Counted from the first letter of the stretch, positions 44,057-53,389 are shown. The stretch: 57,669 nt of DNA from an uncultured Gammaproteobacteria bacterium (GCA_913063495.1 CAJXXT010000005.1:1-57669), one strand, 5' to 3'. The notes: a model not told the origin generated them from the letters alone. Numbers and translations are program-made.

Positions 44057-44107
44057 GTTACTTTCCTAATAAGCCGCTTCAACGAGCCCTAGTTAACATT
44101 ATCCGCT

Positions 44108-44572
44108 TCAGCGAATAAAGGGCTGTACTTGCTGTGTCATTGCATCAACAATTCGTTCATGGTGATTTTCCATGACATCCATATTTTCCATGTCTTCTAA
44201 TGAAAAATAACCATAAGCCGTGGTTTCATCACTTAAACGCAAAGCTCCACCTATAACAACAACTTCAAAACACAAACCCAGAATCTGCACACTATTATCG
44301 ATGTACTCTATCAACATATGAGGGTTTGAATACACCCCCACCATTTTTTGAACCTCAACGACTAAACCCGTTTCTTCCAATACTTCACGCACACAACACT
44401 CTTCAACACTTTCACCGGGATCTAACCGTCCACCGGGCAGACACCAACGGCCGTTATCGGTACGTTGAGTCAACAATACTTTCTGGCCAGCATCCTGATA
44501 AACAATAGCCGAACACCCTGGCTGAATATTTCCACGCTTAGCAATACGCTCCCCGTAACGAAGTTTTGCCAC
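44108..44572 (-). CDS. Nudix hydrolase
   Basis: A 154-residue Nudix hydrolase. The Nudix box reads GRLDPGESVEECCVREVLEETGL (about 48-70), with the spacing and Glu pair that bind the metal intact. The domain removes a nucleoside-diphosphate-linked group, and the rest of the protein, with the pattern WCLPGG before the box, fits an ADP-ribose or (d)NTP-type pyrophosphatase. The exact substrate is open. It is followed by the RNase H gene and preceded by the globin gene by 4 bases, so all may share a transcript. Confidence 0.9.
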   Translation of the reverse strand: MAKLRYGERIAKRGNIQPGCSAIVYQDAGQKVLLTQRTDNGRWCLPGGRLDPGESVEECCVREVLEETGLVVEVQKMVGVYSNPHMLIEYIDNSVQILGLCFEVVVIGGALRLSDETTAYGYFSLEDMENMDVMENHHERIVDAMTQQVQPFIR

Positions 44573-44576
44573 AAAA

Positions 44577-45029
44577 TTATCGCTCAGTATGTTTATGTAT
44601 TAATGTTTTAATTTGAGACAGCTGCCCCCGCCATGCAGACATCATTTCAGCGGTAAATTCATCACCTAACACCTCTGCCAATGCATCAACAAGAGAATCA
44701 AAGAACTGCTGATACATCTCATTGCTAACACCATAACCATCGTGATCTTTTACATCGGACACAAGATTATTTTCACCTATTTGCGGACGTGTTATGTTAT
44801 CAACAATCGTTAGAATCACACCATTAAACATTTTTCCACGAGAAACAGGGTCATCCTTTTCCCACAACGTTTCAGCGTCTGGACATAGTTGAAAAAAACG
44901 TGAATAGGTAATATTCAACAGCTCTTCGCTTTTTTCATCTGTCAGCAGTTGCAAAGTGCCATCTATTTGTTCTAAATCACGCTCCATATCGTCAAACCTC
45001 GACCGTTGTATATATTGTTCAGGCCGCAT
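44577..45029 (-). CDS. globin-like protein
   Basis: A 150-residue helical protein that resembles single-domain globins: an early helix with LLNITYSRFFQLCPDAETLW, then KMFNGVILTIVDN, the VKDHDGYGV block in the place of the F-helix with a candidate proximal His, and LGDEFTAEMMSAWRGQL, the classic globin GH-helix motif. Such globins bind haem and sense or detoxify oxygen or nitric oxide. ATG 45029 is preferred over the longer frame to 45161, which runs into the divergent promoter region. It is the first gene before the Nudix gene. Confidence 0.75.
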   Translation of the reverse strand: MRPEQYIQRSRFDDMERDLEQIDGTLQLLTDEKSEELLNITYSRFFQLCPDAETLWEKDDPVSRGKMFNGVILTIVDNITRPQIGENNLVSDVKDHDGYGVSNEMYQQFFDSLVDALAEVLGDEFTAEMMSAWRGQLSQIKTLIHKHTER

Positions 45030-45092
45030 TTTACACCATCCCTTGCTCTCAATAACCTTCTTTATTACCTTATCTCTCACCTTAAACCAACC

Positions 45093-45134
45093 TTGCCACC
45101 AACGCCGTATCGTCCAACCGGACGACGGCGGCAA
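45093..45134. promoter_or_regulatory. nested hairpin in globin / WS-DGAT divergent region
   Basis: CGTCC-AACC-GGACG (45111-45124) is extended by GCCGT/ACGGC and an outer TTGCC/GGCAA with small left-side bulges. It lies 54-95 bases before the WS/DGAT start; function unknown. Confidence 0.4.
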
Positions 45135-45187
45135 GCAGCACGTCCTATACACTGCCCGCACTTATCCAATGTAGGGACACAAACACT

Positions 45188-46594
45188 ATGAAACCGCTTA
45201 GCACCCTAGACGCAACCTTTCTTCGCATGGAATCTACTCGCACCCCCATGCACGTTGGCGCACTACTCACGTTTCGACTTCCTGCGGATGCTCCGCCAGA
45301 CTTTGTCCAACAATTGACGGATAAGATGCGCGAAAGCCCCTTTATGCCTGAACCTTTTGGCTTTCGCCTGGCAACATCTCTGCTTTCTCGAATCACTCCG
45401 GCCTGGACAGAGGCGGACATCGATATCGATTACCACCTTCGCCACTCTGCTTTACCATACCCCGGAGGTGAGCGTGAATTAGGTCAACTGGTTGAACGCC
45501 TACACTCCCACCCACTGGATCTAACACGGCCGCTCTGGGAGTGCCACCTGATCGAGGGGCTGGAAAATAATCGTTTTGCGCTGTATTTCAAGGCGCATCA
45601 TTGTGCTATTGACGGTATGGGTGCTGTCGGTATGGTAAATAAGTGGTTATCCACGGACCCGCTAGACGCTAGCAGCCAAGGGCCGTGGGTTCTAGCACAA
45701 AAGCCGTCAGCCAGTGTGGAACGCGCCAAAACGTCTCTTGCGAAGCGAATTAGTCAACCAGCAAAAGCCGCCGCAGAGCAGGCTGTTGGTTTCAAGGAAT
45801 TACTTAAAGGCCTCAGTAAAATGGCTCAAGGGCCAGATAGTGGCGCTCGAATGGCACTAACCACACCTCGCAGCCTTTTCAACAAACCGGTCTCTCAACA
45901 ACGTCGTTTAGGCACTCAGATGCTTGAACTCAAACGTTTAAAGTCCCTATCAAAACAAACAGGCTCTAGTGTTAACGATGTGTTATTAACCGTAGTAGGC
46001 AGCGCAATCCGCCGTTACTTGTTGGAGCAGCAATTAGAACAAGAGACTGCCAAGGCGTCCTTACTTGCCTCTGTTCCAATGGGTTTAGCACGACAAGATG
46101 GCAAAGGCGGTAATGCCGTCGCCGGATTTGTTGTGCCTCTAGGCACTGACCTTGACGACCCCATAGAACGGTTAAAGCAGATTAACCGAGTCACCACACG
46201 AAGTAAGCAAGAAATATCTGATATGCCCTCCGTCGCACAAGGTCAGCTGGCTCTGCTCGGGTTATCTCCTTTTGTTGCTGGGCAAATGTTAGGAATCCTG
46301 CCAAAAATACCACCACTGTTTAATTTTGTTGTATCTAATGTGGTGTTATCAAAAGATCCGTTATATTTAATGGGGGCAGAACTCGAAGCGATGTACCCGG
46401 TATCTTTTCTCTTTGACGGATACGCTCTTAACATCACACTCGTTGGATACAGTGACCATGTCGCCATTGGCTTCCTAGGTTGCCGAGAAGCAATACCAAG
46501 CCTGCAGCGACTAGCGGTATACACAGGGGAAGCCCTTACTGAATTAGAAAATGCCCTAGCAGGCGTGACGACAACAACAACGACAACAAGCTAG
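45188..46594 (+). CDS. wsd: wax ester synthase / acyl-CoA:diacylglycerol acyltransferase
   Basis: A 468-residue WS/DGAT that joins acyl-CoA to fatty alcohols or diacylglycerol, making storage wax esters and triacylglycerol at the membrane. The catalytic HHxxxDG motif is HHCAIDG near 137-143, and the N-terminal PLSTLDATFLRMESTRTPMHVG and the late FNFVVSNVVLSKDPLYLMGAELEAMYPVS blocks match the family throughout. The C-terminus ends with a run of Thr residues encoded by ACA/ACG repeats. Its stop overlaps that of the convergent HDOD gene by 4 bases (CTAG). This gene is strong evidence that the cell stores neutral lipids. Confidence 0.95.
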   Translation: MKPLSTLDATFLRMESTRTPMHVGALLTFRLPADAPPDFVQQLTDKMRESPFMPEPFGFRLATSLLSRITPAWTEADIDIDYHLRHSALPYPGGERELGQLVERLHSHPLDLTRPLWECHLIEGLENNRFALYFKAHHCAIDGMGAVGMVNKWLSTDPLDASSQGPWVLAQKPSASVERAKTSLAKRISQPAKAAAEQAVGFKELLKGLSKMAQGPDSGARMALTTPRSLFNKPVSQQRRLGTQMLELKRLKSLSKQTGSSVNDVLLTVVGSAIRRYLLEQQLEQETAKASLLASVPMGLARQDGKGGNAVAGFVVPLGTDLDDPIERLKQINRVTTRSKQEISDMPSVAQGQLALLGLSPFVAGQMLGILPKIPPLFNFVVSNVVLSKDPLYLMGAELEAMYPVSFLFDGYALNITLVGYSDHVAIGFLGCREAIPSLQRLAVYTGEALTELENALAGVTTTTTTTS

Positions 46595-47850
46595 GCAGAC
46601 ACAGAGACCAAGCGTCGGACTTCTTCGACTTGCTCCTTAGCCTCTGCAAGCATCGCTATACTTTTTTCCGGGGTTAGCCCCACCTTCTCTAACTTTGAAA
46701 AAGCCGTGATTGCTCCCATCGGGGGGTGGTCAGGTTTATTTTTCGTTCCTAACCACGCATGAACCTGCGCTATTATCACGATATCCGTAAGGTTTGGACC
46801 TTCTGACACAGAATTATATTGCCAGTTCTCCGCATTCACCACCGCATCGATCATACTCTCGGACCAGCCCCACTTTGTCAGCATGGTCTTTCCCATATCG
46901 GCACGTAAATCATCAACAACCTTGTCCAACAGAGATGTATCATGCAGAAGCTCGGCATAGCTCTCTGCGTACAACAATACCGGTATCACACCCACGTCAT
47001 GTGTTAGACCTGCCAGCAACGCTTGCTCGGGATTTACTGTCCCCGTCAATTTCGCTAACGTATGAGCAATAACTGCCACCGACTGACTATGCTCCCATAA
47101 AGCCTGCATGCGACTCTGAAGCTTACCTAATTTAGACCCAAACAACTCCCTTAGCGCATAAATATCCACTAACTGCTTAGTTGTTTCCATTCCCATTCGA
47201 ACAACCGCGTCAGAACAGGTTTCTATAGCGCTAGTTCCACGAAATATAGGGCTGTTGGAAGCTGAGATGACTTTCACCACCATCGCTGGATCAGTACTTA
47301 TTAAGCGGGCCATATGCTGCGTTGAAAAACCCTCATCCATCATCGCATCGCGTATGTGATTCGCAACGACCGGGATACTGGGTAGATTAAATTGATTATT
47401 TGATAAATCTTGATAAAAATTTGAACGTATTAATTCAGCAGGCTCGTTACTTGCCGCCGTTTGCACCTCAAGCACATCAGAGCGGTCTTTAGGTGCCTCG
47501 CGAACAAATTGAGCAAGCACAGCCCAATCAATGATCAGAAAAGTGGCCACCTCCAGCACCTTTGCACTATATTGACGGGGCTGCAAATGCGCGATAGGCC
47601 GCATGGCCGTTGGGGTTCCACCCTCAATTTCCTTTTGTTTGCCATCACTTGCTGTCAGTAACAGCTTGCCCTGTATTAAAAAATACTCCTTGTTATCACT
47701 GGAGCCCAACGTAATGACCGTTGCTTTTCTCTTATATTGCTTAACCTCATGGTGAGATGCGAGTAACACCAACTGTTTGTCATTCAACCGATCCAACGGC
47801 GTGAATTTCTTTAAAATCTTTGCCGTCAGTAGGTTAGGCGCATCTGCCAT
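46591..47850 (-). CDS. HDOD-domain signalling protein with cyclic-nucleotide-like N-domain
   Basis: A 419-residue cytoplasmic protein. The first ~130 residues look like a cyclic nucleotide-binding fold (FTPLDRLNDKQLVLLASHHEVKQYKRKATVITLGS, PIAHLQPRQYSAKVL), though the phosphate-binding cassette is not clearly complete. Residues about 150-350 are an HDOD domain (LPSIPVVANHIRDAMMDEGFSTQHMARLISTDPAMVVKVISASNS; LAGLTHDVGVIP), a degenerate HD-GYP relative that serves regulation rather than hydrolysis. It is convergent with WS/DGAT. The N-terminal domain suggests cyclic nucleotide or another small-ligand input, as an inference. Confidence 0.88.
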   Translation of the reverse strand: MADAPNLLTAKILKKFTPLDRLNDKQLVLLASHHEVKQYKRKATVITLGSSDNKEYFLIQGKLLLTASDGKQKEIEGGTPTAMRPIAHLQPRQYSAKVLEVATFLIIDWAVLAQFVREAPKDRSDVLEVQTAASNEPAELIRSNFYQDLSNNQFNLPSIPVVANHIRDAMMDEGFSTQHMARLISTDPAMVVKVISASNSPIFRGTSAIETCSDAVVRMGMETTKQLVDIYALRELFGSKLGKLQSRMQALWEHSQSVAVIAHTLAKLTGTVNPEQALLAGLTHDVGVIPVLLYAESYAELLHDTSLLDKVVDDLRADMGKTMLTKWGWSESMIDAVVNAENWQYNSVSEGPNLTDIVIIAQVHAWLGTKNKPDHPPMGAITAFSKLEKVGLTPEKSIAMLAEAKEQVEEVRRLVSVSA

Positions 47851-48020
47851 GATTTATTGTCCGTGATATTAACTGGTTAGCTCATTACAATGGCCACACA
47901 AGGGAGGGTCAAATCCATCAAACTCCTTTTAAGTATAGATACAATACAAGAAACCTAGAGAAACTATTTCCCTATATAAACTCGGCCACTTATCACCATA
48001 AGAATAGCACCATAACGATA

Positions 48021-48176
48021 TCACTCCTCAACGGGACTACTGCCTTCCCCACCTTCCGCTAGCTTTGCCCTATCGGCTTTCGAAATATAACGAGGTTTAT
48101 TGGTTGGCTTTTGCTTATCGCTGGCCTTTTTTGCCCGTTTTACAATACTGTCTTTCACTTTTTTCTTTCTGCTCAT
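48021..48176 (-). CDS. DUF2986 small basic protein, 51 aa
   Basis: A 51-residue basic protein from ATG 48176. The sequence starts MSRKKKVKDSIVKRAKKASD and has NKPRYISKADRAKLA, the mark of DUF2986, a short family known from gammaproteobacteria such as Vibrio and Shewanella. It is rich in Lys/Arg and may bind nucleic acid or ribosomes, but no function is established. It stands alone between the HDOD and autotransporter-like genes. Confidence 0.8.
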   Translation of the reverse strand: MSRKKKVKDSIVKRAKKASDKQKPTNKPRYISKADRAKLAEGGEGSSPVEE

Positions 48177-48288
48177 TCTAACGTGCCACTCAGCTATCAA
48201 TTGAATTCGTATTGTAAAAGTAAAAAAGGGTAAACACTATCATTCACCACCACTCTCCCACAAAATCAGCCGCCATATAAAAAGCCTA

Positions 48289-49686
48289 TTAAAATTCCAC
48301 GCGCACTCCTCCAGTAAATACATGCTCAGTCACCCGGCTATGACCTACAACAGTTTGATAATCAACAAATAACTGGGTTCCGCTAGTAAACACTCCCGAA
48401 GCCCCTACACCGATAACAAAATAGTCTCTATCCGGTTCTTCTGACTCGATAGGGAATACCCAAGGGCTACCTCCACTGGGCACAGCCTCCCATGCATAGC
48501 GATAATGAAACGTATCCGTATCATTTTGATGCTCGTGAGCCCAAGCAATACGAGCCTGAGGGATAACAGCACCAAAACGTGTATTCACCACATGTGTTGC
48601 CGATACCCCAGCGACTGCAACCAAAGAATCCACTTCATATCGATCAACAATGAACTCGAATGCTCCGGCACCAGTCTCCTGATACCCATCAACCTGAGAT
48701 TCCATATAATTTAAGCGAAGGTAAGGTGACAAACTGGTAGCACCTAAATTTATCTCGTACCCAACACCCAGTCCAAATGCGTGCTGATCACTTTCGGTAA
48801 TTGCATTGGCGGTCAAATCCCAATCCGCCTGTGTTGCTGCAGAACCAGCGCCCAGCGGAACAAACACCCGACGGTTCATCTCATAATCATTACTGCCATT
48901 ACTAACAATCCCGTCAATATAAAAAGCCCCCTTATAAAAGGTACTATAAAGTGACACACTGTAACCATCGGCAGTCACATCTCCTCCGGCAACAACAGCT
49001 TCACGCTGAAAACTACTATCAAGATCAGAATAACCAGCGGCGACACCTAATACCAAGAAGGGAGTAATGCGATAATCTACGCCCAGCATTGCACCATAAG
49101 TATCGTAGTCATAAGCATTTTCCTTATCAGTTGCATCCACCTCCCCAGTGGCAATCGCAACATTAAGAAAACTTCCTAAGCGACCATCGTTCACTAACTC
49201 ACCAGAACCCGCACTACCACCACGCATCCTCGTCAAACCAGGAATACTAGAATTAAACCCAGAACTGGCTACCGTTAAACCTCCAGCACCACCACGCAAT
49301 TGAGTAAAGCGAGAAACGATTGTGTTCATTTGAGAATAGGAAGAATCCGTTAATGTCGAACGAAAAGCCGTTACTTCTTCTCCGGCAACCTGCTGTAATA
49401 CTGCATCAACATCATTAGCATCAGAAAGCCCTAACCCAACACCGTTCGCACTCATACCCATTACTGTCTGAAGCACCTCGTCCAAACGATCAAATAACGC
49501 TTGTTCAATCGGCATCAACTGTCGCTCCATCATTGTTGCAGCGATGTTATTCCAACTTGCGTTAACACCTTGAACCTGAGCTTGTTGCAATTCTGTTCGA
49601 GCAATTGCAATGGATATATTCACGGTTACATTACTGATGACAAACAACATAACCACTGCACTAACGGCAATACGCTTAACATTCAT
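48289..49686 (-). CDS. autotransporter-type outer-membrane beta-barrel protein
   Basis: A 465-residue exported protein. A signal peptide (about 1-29) is followed by a short passenger or stalk (about 30-170) with a helical stretch (MPIEQALFDRLDEVLQTVMGM) and Gly-rich patches, then a C-terminal barrel (about 175-465) in the autotransporter style: YDTYGAMLGVDYRITPFLVLGVAAGYSDLDSS, repeated amphipathic strands and a final Phe (GGVRVEF). GGAGG precedes the ATG. The passenger is far shorter than in protease or adhesin autotransporters, so the function is unknown. A leader of about 300 bases precedes it. Confidence 0.85.
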   Translation of the reverse strand: MNVKRIAVSAVVMLFVISNVTVNISIAIARTELQQAQVQGVNASWNNIAATMMERQLMPIEQALFDRLDEVLQTVMGMSANGVGLGLSDANDVDAVLQQVAGEEVTAFRSTLTDSSYSQMNTIVSRFTQLRGGAGGLTVASSGFNSSIPGLTRMRGGSAGSGELVNDGRLGSFLNVAIATGEVDATDKENAYDYDTYGAMLGVDYRITPFLVLGVAAGYSDLDSSFQREAVVAGGDVTADGYSVSLYSTFYKGAFYIDGIVSNGSNDYEMNRRVFVPLGAGSAATQADWDLTANAITESDQHAFGLGVGYEINLGATSLSPYLRLNYMESQVDGYQETGAGAFEFIVDRYEVDSLVAVAGVSATHVVNTRFGAVIPQARIAWAHEHQNDTDTFHYRYAWEAVPSGGSPWVFPIESEEPDRDYFVIGVGASGVFTSGTQLFVDYQTVVGHSRVTEHVFTGGVRVEF

Positions 49687-49989
49687 AATTTATCCTCCAA
49701 AAAAACCACAATCAATGGAAGAGGAATTAACAAGCCATTAGCACCCATAAACGCAACTACATACATAACTACAAATACAACTACAGCCAGGCAACTAACA
49801 ACCAGACAACCAAGTGTCCTTATCCGATAAACACTTTAAATAATGACACAAACTTGGTCGCATGGAGCTATGAAATCATTCTGTCATATTAGAATTATTA
49901 GCACTATCGATAGCACTAACTTTACGCTACCGATAGCAGCCAACTCTAGAACCAAAAATATTGTTCAAAAATTGGAAATACCAAACATA
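49687..49989. other. 303-base low-complexity intergenic region
   Basis: No gene is credible here. The part at 49745-49805 is rich in short AACTAC-like units on the plus strand. Near the autotransporter-like start, 49708-49720 reads ACAATCAATGGAA, the same 13 bases as the minus strand of the palindrome at 6716-6749. I see no further structure. Confidence 0.5.
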
Positions 49990-50952
49990 TCAAAAAGCAA
50001 TAAAGCCTTTTTCTTTTTGTCGAAGCCAAAACTCCCAACCCGTCTCCATACCGCCAATATCACCAATATAATTATCCCTCACAAGATATAAACTTCGTTT
50101 TCGACTTCCACGCTTATACTCCTGCAATATTCGTAACACAAAGCTTTTTCTTGGTGATGATGATAATAGAAAATACAACAACTCACCTGAATGCGCTTGT
50201 AAATATGCATTGCCAGAGACATTTTTTTTACGCCATTGATTACTATGCAAATCTAACATTTCACGCAACGGCAACATGTTCGCTCGCTGGGATAACCTTC
50301 CCTTATTCTCTTCATGTCGCAGCATAATAAGCCGACCATCTTTTCTCTCAATTTTCTCCATTTGCTCCGCTAAACCTTCGTTCAACCAACCCGGTGTATT
50401 AGGTGCAATGGACGCAATAATGGCATGACTTGTTTCATGTTTAATCGTCTCCAACGTGCCGTTTCTATTCTCTCTCATATACACCACGATCTCATTATTC
50501 TTTGGGAAAAACACACCTCTTGAGTTGGATACATTAATACCCAACTCCTTTTTTAAATAACGTTGATACGCATGTTGGTCAACAAGAAGGGTTATTGAAA
50601 CCGGCACGGTTTTATAGAAATCAAAAAACATCACATCATCATAAAAGTGATAGACGTTATTCACATCTCTTTTAATTCGCAAAGTCTCTTGTTCAGTTAA
50701 TTGTACATCCATCGATCGGATCGTAATATCAAATCGCCGCCATGAGGATGGAGTGATATTTAACATCACCTTTTCCTTTTTAGTACTTTTTTTGGTATTT
50801 CCCTGCAATACTGGCCGAGCACTATCATCAAAATGGACTCGCCCCTTATCATCCACCCAACGATAAATATCGCTATATGCAACCTCGGAAAAAGTTATCG
50901 CCAAACAGATGGCTACGCACTGTATACAAGCTATGTATTTATTATGCACCAT
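49990..50952 (-). CDS. DUF4124 protein with gluzincin-type metallopeptidase domain
   Basis: A 320-residue exported protein. A signal peptide (about 1-27) leads into DUF4124 (SDIYRWVDDKGRVHFDDSA), a small periplasmic domain. The rest looks like a peptidase MA-like domain: HETSH near 172-176 fits HExxH and NEGLAEQ about 20 residues later supplies the third zinc ligand Glu, the gluzincin arrangement. Strands with VSITLLVDQHAYQRYLKKELG precede it. Periplasmic protease activity is likely but unproved; the substrate is unknown. It is divergent from the amidase gene. Confidence 0.82.
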   Translation of the reverse strand: MVHNKYIACIQCVAICLAITFSEVAYSDIYRWVDDKGRVHFDDSARPVLQGNTKKSTKKEKVMLNITPSSWRRFDITIRSMDVQLTEQETLRIKRDVNNVYHFYDDVMFFDFYKTVPVSITLLVDQHAYQRYLKKELGINVSNSRGVFFPKNNEIVVYMRENRNGTLETIKHETSHAIIASIAPNTPGWLNEGLAEQMEKIERKDGRLIMLRHEENKGRLSQRANMLPLREMLDLHSNQWRKKNVSGNAYLQAHSGELLYFLLSSSPRKSFVLRILQEYKRGSRKRSLYLVRDNYIGDIGGMETGWEFWLRQKEKGFIAF

Positions 50953-51029
50953 GGTTCCATTTTGTTCTCGTCACAGGTAATCTATAGATAGACCGCTTTG
51001 CTTAACACCCCAATAATAGGTGAAACACC

Positions 51030-52448
51030 ATGAACAACAATAACACTTGCCACGCTTTTGAAGCAGACATTTTACAAGATCATGACGCTGTAGAGCTCGC
51101 TAACCTATTAAAAGCAAAAGAAATATCCCAAGAAGAAGTGGTTAAGGCAGCCATTAAACGAGCTCAAAAAATTGACCCTCATTTAAATGCGGTGGAGTTT
51201 GATTGTTATGATCACGCTTTAAAGCAATCCCGCTTTTCTCCCAATCCTGGGTATTTTTCAGGTGTGCCCACCTTCATTAAAGATAATACCCCTGTACTAG
51301 GCATGCCAACCAATCACGGTTCTGCGGCCATAAACTCTGCACCAGCAGATGCGCACGGACCTTACGCCAAACAATACCTTGATCAGGGGTTTGCATTATT
51401 GGGTAAAAGCACCCTGCCTGAATTTGGTTTTAATGCCACCACAGAACCTGCTCATAAAGAACCTACCAGAAATCCATGGAACACCGATTACTCCACAGGC
51501 GCTTCATCCGGCGGAGCTGCAGCTCTTGTCGCCTCAGGTGTCGTTCCTGTTGCTCATGCCAATGACGGTGGTGGTTCCATAAGAATTCCAGCGGCCTGTT
51601 GTGGGCTTATCGGATTAAAACCCAGCAGAGGCAGGCACGTATTATCCGACCAGTCAAAATCACTGCCATTGAATATTATTAGTGAAGGCATTGTCAGCCG
51701 AAGTGTCAGAGATACCGCATACTTTCATGCAGAAGCAGAGAAGTATTATCGAAATAAGAAACTGCCTCCCATCGGCCTAGTAGAAGGGCCGGGGGAAAAA
51801 CGCCTTAGGATTGGTTATGTCGCTGATTCGATTACCGGTCACCCAACCGATGATGATACCCGGAAAACATTAGAAGAAACCGTTACGTTACTCGACAGTT
51901 TAGGCCACCACGTAGAAACCATGCCATTACCCATTCAACCTTCGTTTATTGAAGACTTTAGCTTGTATTGGGCAATGCTTGCATTTCTTACCCAAAAGAC
52001 CGGCAAGCTGATCATGGATCCAAGTTTTAACGCATCAAAACTGGATGCGTTAAGCCTCGGTCTTGGCGATATGTATAAGAAGAAGTTCTACAAAACACCG
52101 CTATTTCTTTATCGTCTCAAAAAAACCTATAATGACTATGCAAGAGCATTTTCTGGGTTTGACGTTGTATTAACCCCCGTACTTGCACAAACACCGGTAA
52201 AGTTAGGCCACATCAGCCCAACGGTTCCCTTTGAAGAGTTGTTTGATCGTTTAATGCGTTATGTTAGCTTTACACCACTTGCAAACACATCAGGGGCTCC
52301 CGCTATATCGCTCCCTATAAGCGCCACCGAAAACAACTTGCCAATCTCCATGCAATTCGCAGCTAATCACGGCCGAGAACGTGTTTTATTAGAATTGGCA
52401 TATGAGATTGAAGAAGCCAAACCGTGGCGAAAAATTCACAACTTATAA
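51030..52448 (+). CDS. amidase signature family enzyme
   Basis: A 472-residue amidase with the Ser-cisSer-Lys catalytic triad: Lys in TFIKDN (about 83), cis-Ser in STGASSGGAAALVASG (about 155-170) and nucleophile Ser in DGGGSIRIPAACCGLIGLKPS (about 180-200). It hydrolyses amide bonds of small or fatty amides; the match is to the 6-aminohexanoate-cyclic-dimer or fatty acid amide hydrolase style rather than GatA, since no gatB/C are near. The next gene, an SBF carrier, begins 17 bases after its stop, suggesting uptake and hydrolysis in one unit. Confidence 0.92.
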   Translation: MNNNNTCHAFEADILQDHDAVELANLLKAKEISQEEVVKAAIKRAQKIDPHLNAVEFDCYDHALKQSRFSPNPGYFSGVPTFIKDNTPVLGMPTNHGSAAINSAPADAHGPYAKQYLDQGFALLGKSTLPEFGFNATTEPAHKEPTRNPWNTDYSTGASSGGAAALVASGVVPVAHANDGGGSIRIPAACCGLIGLKPSRGRHVLSDQSKSLPLNIISEGIVSRSVRDTAYFHAEAEKYYRNKKLPPIGLVEGPGEKRLRIGYVADSITGHPTDDDTRKTLEETVTLLDSLGHHVETMPLPIQPSFIEDFSLYWAMLAFLTQKTGKLIMDPSFNASKLDALSLGLGDMYKKKFYKTPLFLYRLKKTYNDYARAFSGFDVVLTPVLAQTPVKLGHISPTVPFEELFDRLMRYVSFTPLANTSGAPAISLPISATENNLPISMQFAANHGRERVLLELAYEIEEAKPWRKIHNL

Positions 52449-52465
52449 TATTAAGAATATCTTCT

Positions 52466-53389
52466 ATGTTTGATTTTTACGTACAACAGGAATATTGGTT
52501 CGCCGCCATTCAACTGATTCTGGCCATGGCAGGAATGGGGGCCACCCTGACCTTGAGAGATTTCAAGGATGTATTGATTGAGCCCAAAGCGGTATCCATT
52601 GGCCTGGGCATCCAGCTGTTAATTGTCCCTCTCACAATCCTACTGTTAATCAAAGTCCTTAACCTAACCGGCGGTGTTGCCGTTGGTTTTGCGCTTATTG
52701 CAGCCATACCTGGCGGTACTGTATCCAATATTTTCACCCATTTTGCAAAAGGCAATGTCGCACTATCCATTTCAATTACAGCAATTACAACACTTGCCTG
52801 CTTGGCCACAACCCCATTAATACTTGATTTTTTGATCGCCCCCTACATGTCCGATAACTTTATTATGCCCATAGCAAAAATTGCGCTGGAGATTGGCCTC
52901 TATTTACTTCTTCCCCTATTGATTGGCATGATTATTTTGAAAGTGTTTCCCCGCTATGCTGACTTCTTTTCCAAATGGTGCATTAGAGGCTCACTGTTCG
53001 TTATTGCGCTCGTTATAATAGGGTCACTAGGGGCTGGCCGACTAGATCTCAAAGCATTTGGTATTATCAATATTGCTTATGTCTTTATACTCGCTCTTGT
53101 ATTGGTATTTTTAACCCGCCCTTTTAGGAAGTTTTTATCCTTATCAAAACCCGATTTCACCGCAATCGAACTCGAAGTCTCTGTACGCAGTATAAACTTA
53201 GGTTTGTTGATTAAAGCATCACTATTTCCTGCTGCCGCAGGAGCTGCAGATGAATTCGGTAATACAGTCCTGTTTACCTTACTTCTTTATGGTGGCTTTC
53301 AGCTGACTGCCGGCGCGACGTTGATTTGGTGGCATAGAAGAAAAGTAGACGCGTTACACGAGGCCGACAGGAGAGCTCAATCCACCTAG
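52466..53389 (+). CDS. bile acid:sodium symporter (SBF) family membrane carrier (copy 2)
   Basis: A 307-residue carrier with about nine membrane segments. It shares the SBF signature with the copy at 4126: AAIPGGTVSNIFTHFAKGNVALSISITA in the first crossover and LEVSVRSINLGLLIKAS in the second. ATG 52466 is chosen as the usual family start; a GTG at 52424 would overlap the amidase and has no better ribosome site. It lies in an operon with the amidase, so it may bring in an anionic amide product or substrate. A terminator follows for the converging gene. Confidence 0.88.
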   Translation: MFDFYVQQEYWFAAIQLILAMAGMGATLTLRDFKDVLIEPKAVSIGLGIQLLIVPLTILLLIKVLNLTGGVAVGFALIAAIPGGTVSNIFTHFAKGNVALSISITAITTLACLATTPLILDFLIAPYMSDNFIMPIAKIALEIGLYLLLPLLIGMIILKVFPRYADFFSKWCIRGSLFVIALVIIGSLGAGRLDLKAFGIINIAYVFILALVLVFLTRPFRKFLSLSKPDFTAIELEVSVRSINLGLLIKASLFPAAAGAADEFGNTVLFTLLLYGGFQLTAGATLIWWHRRKVDALHEADRRAQST

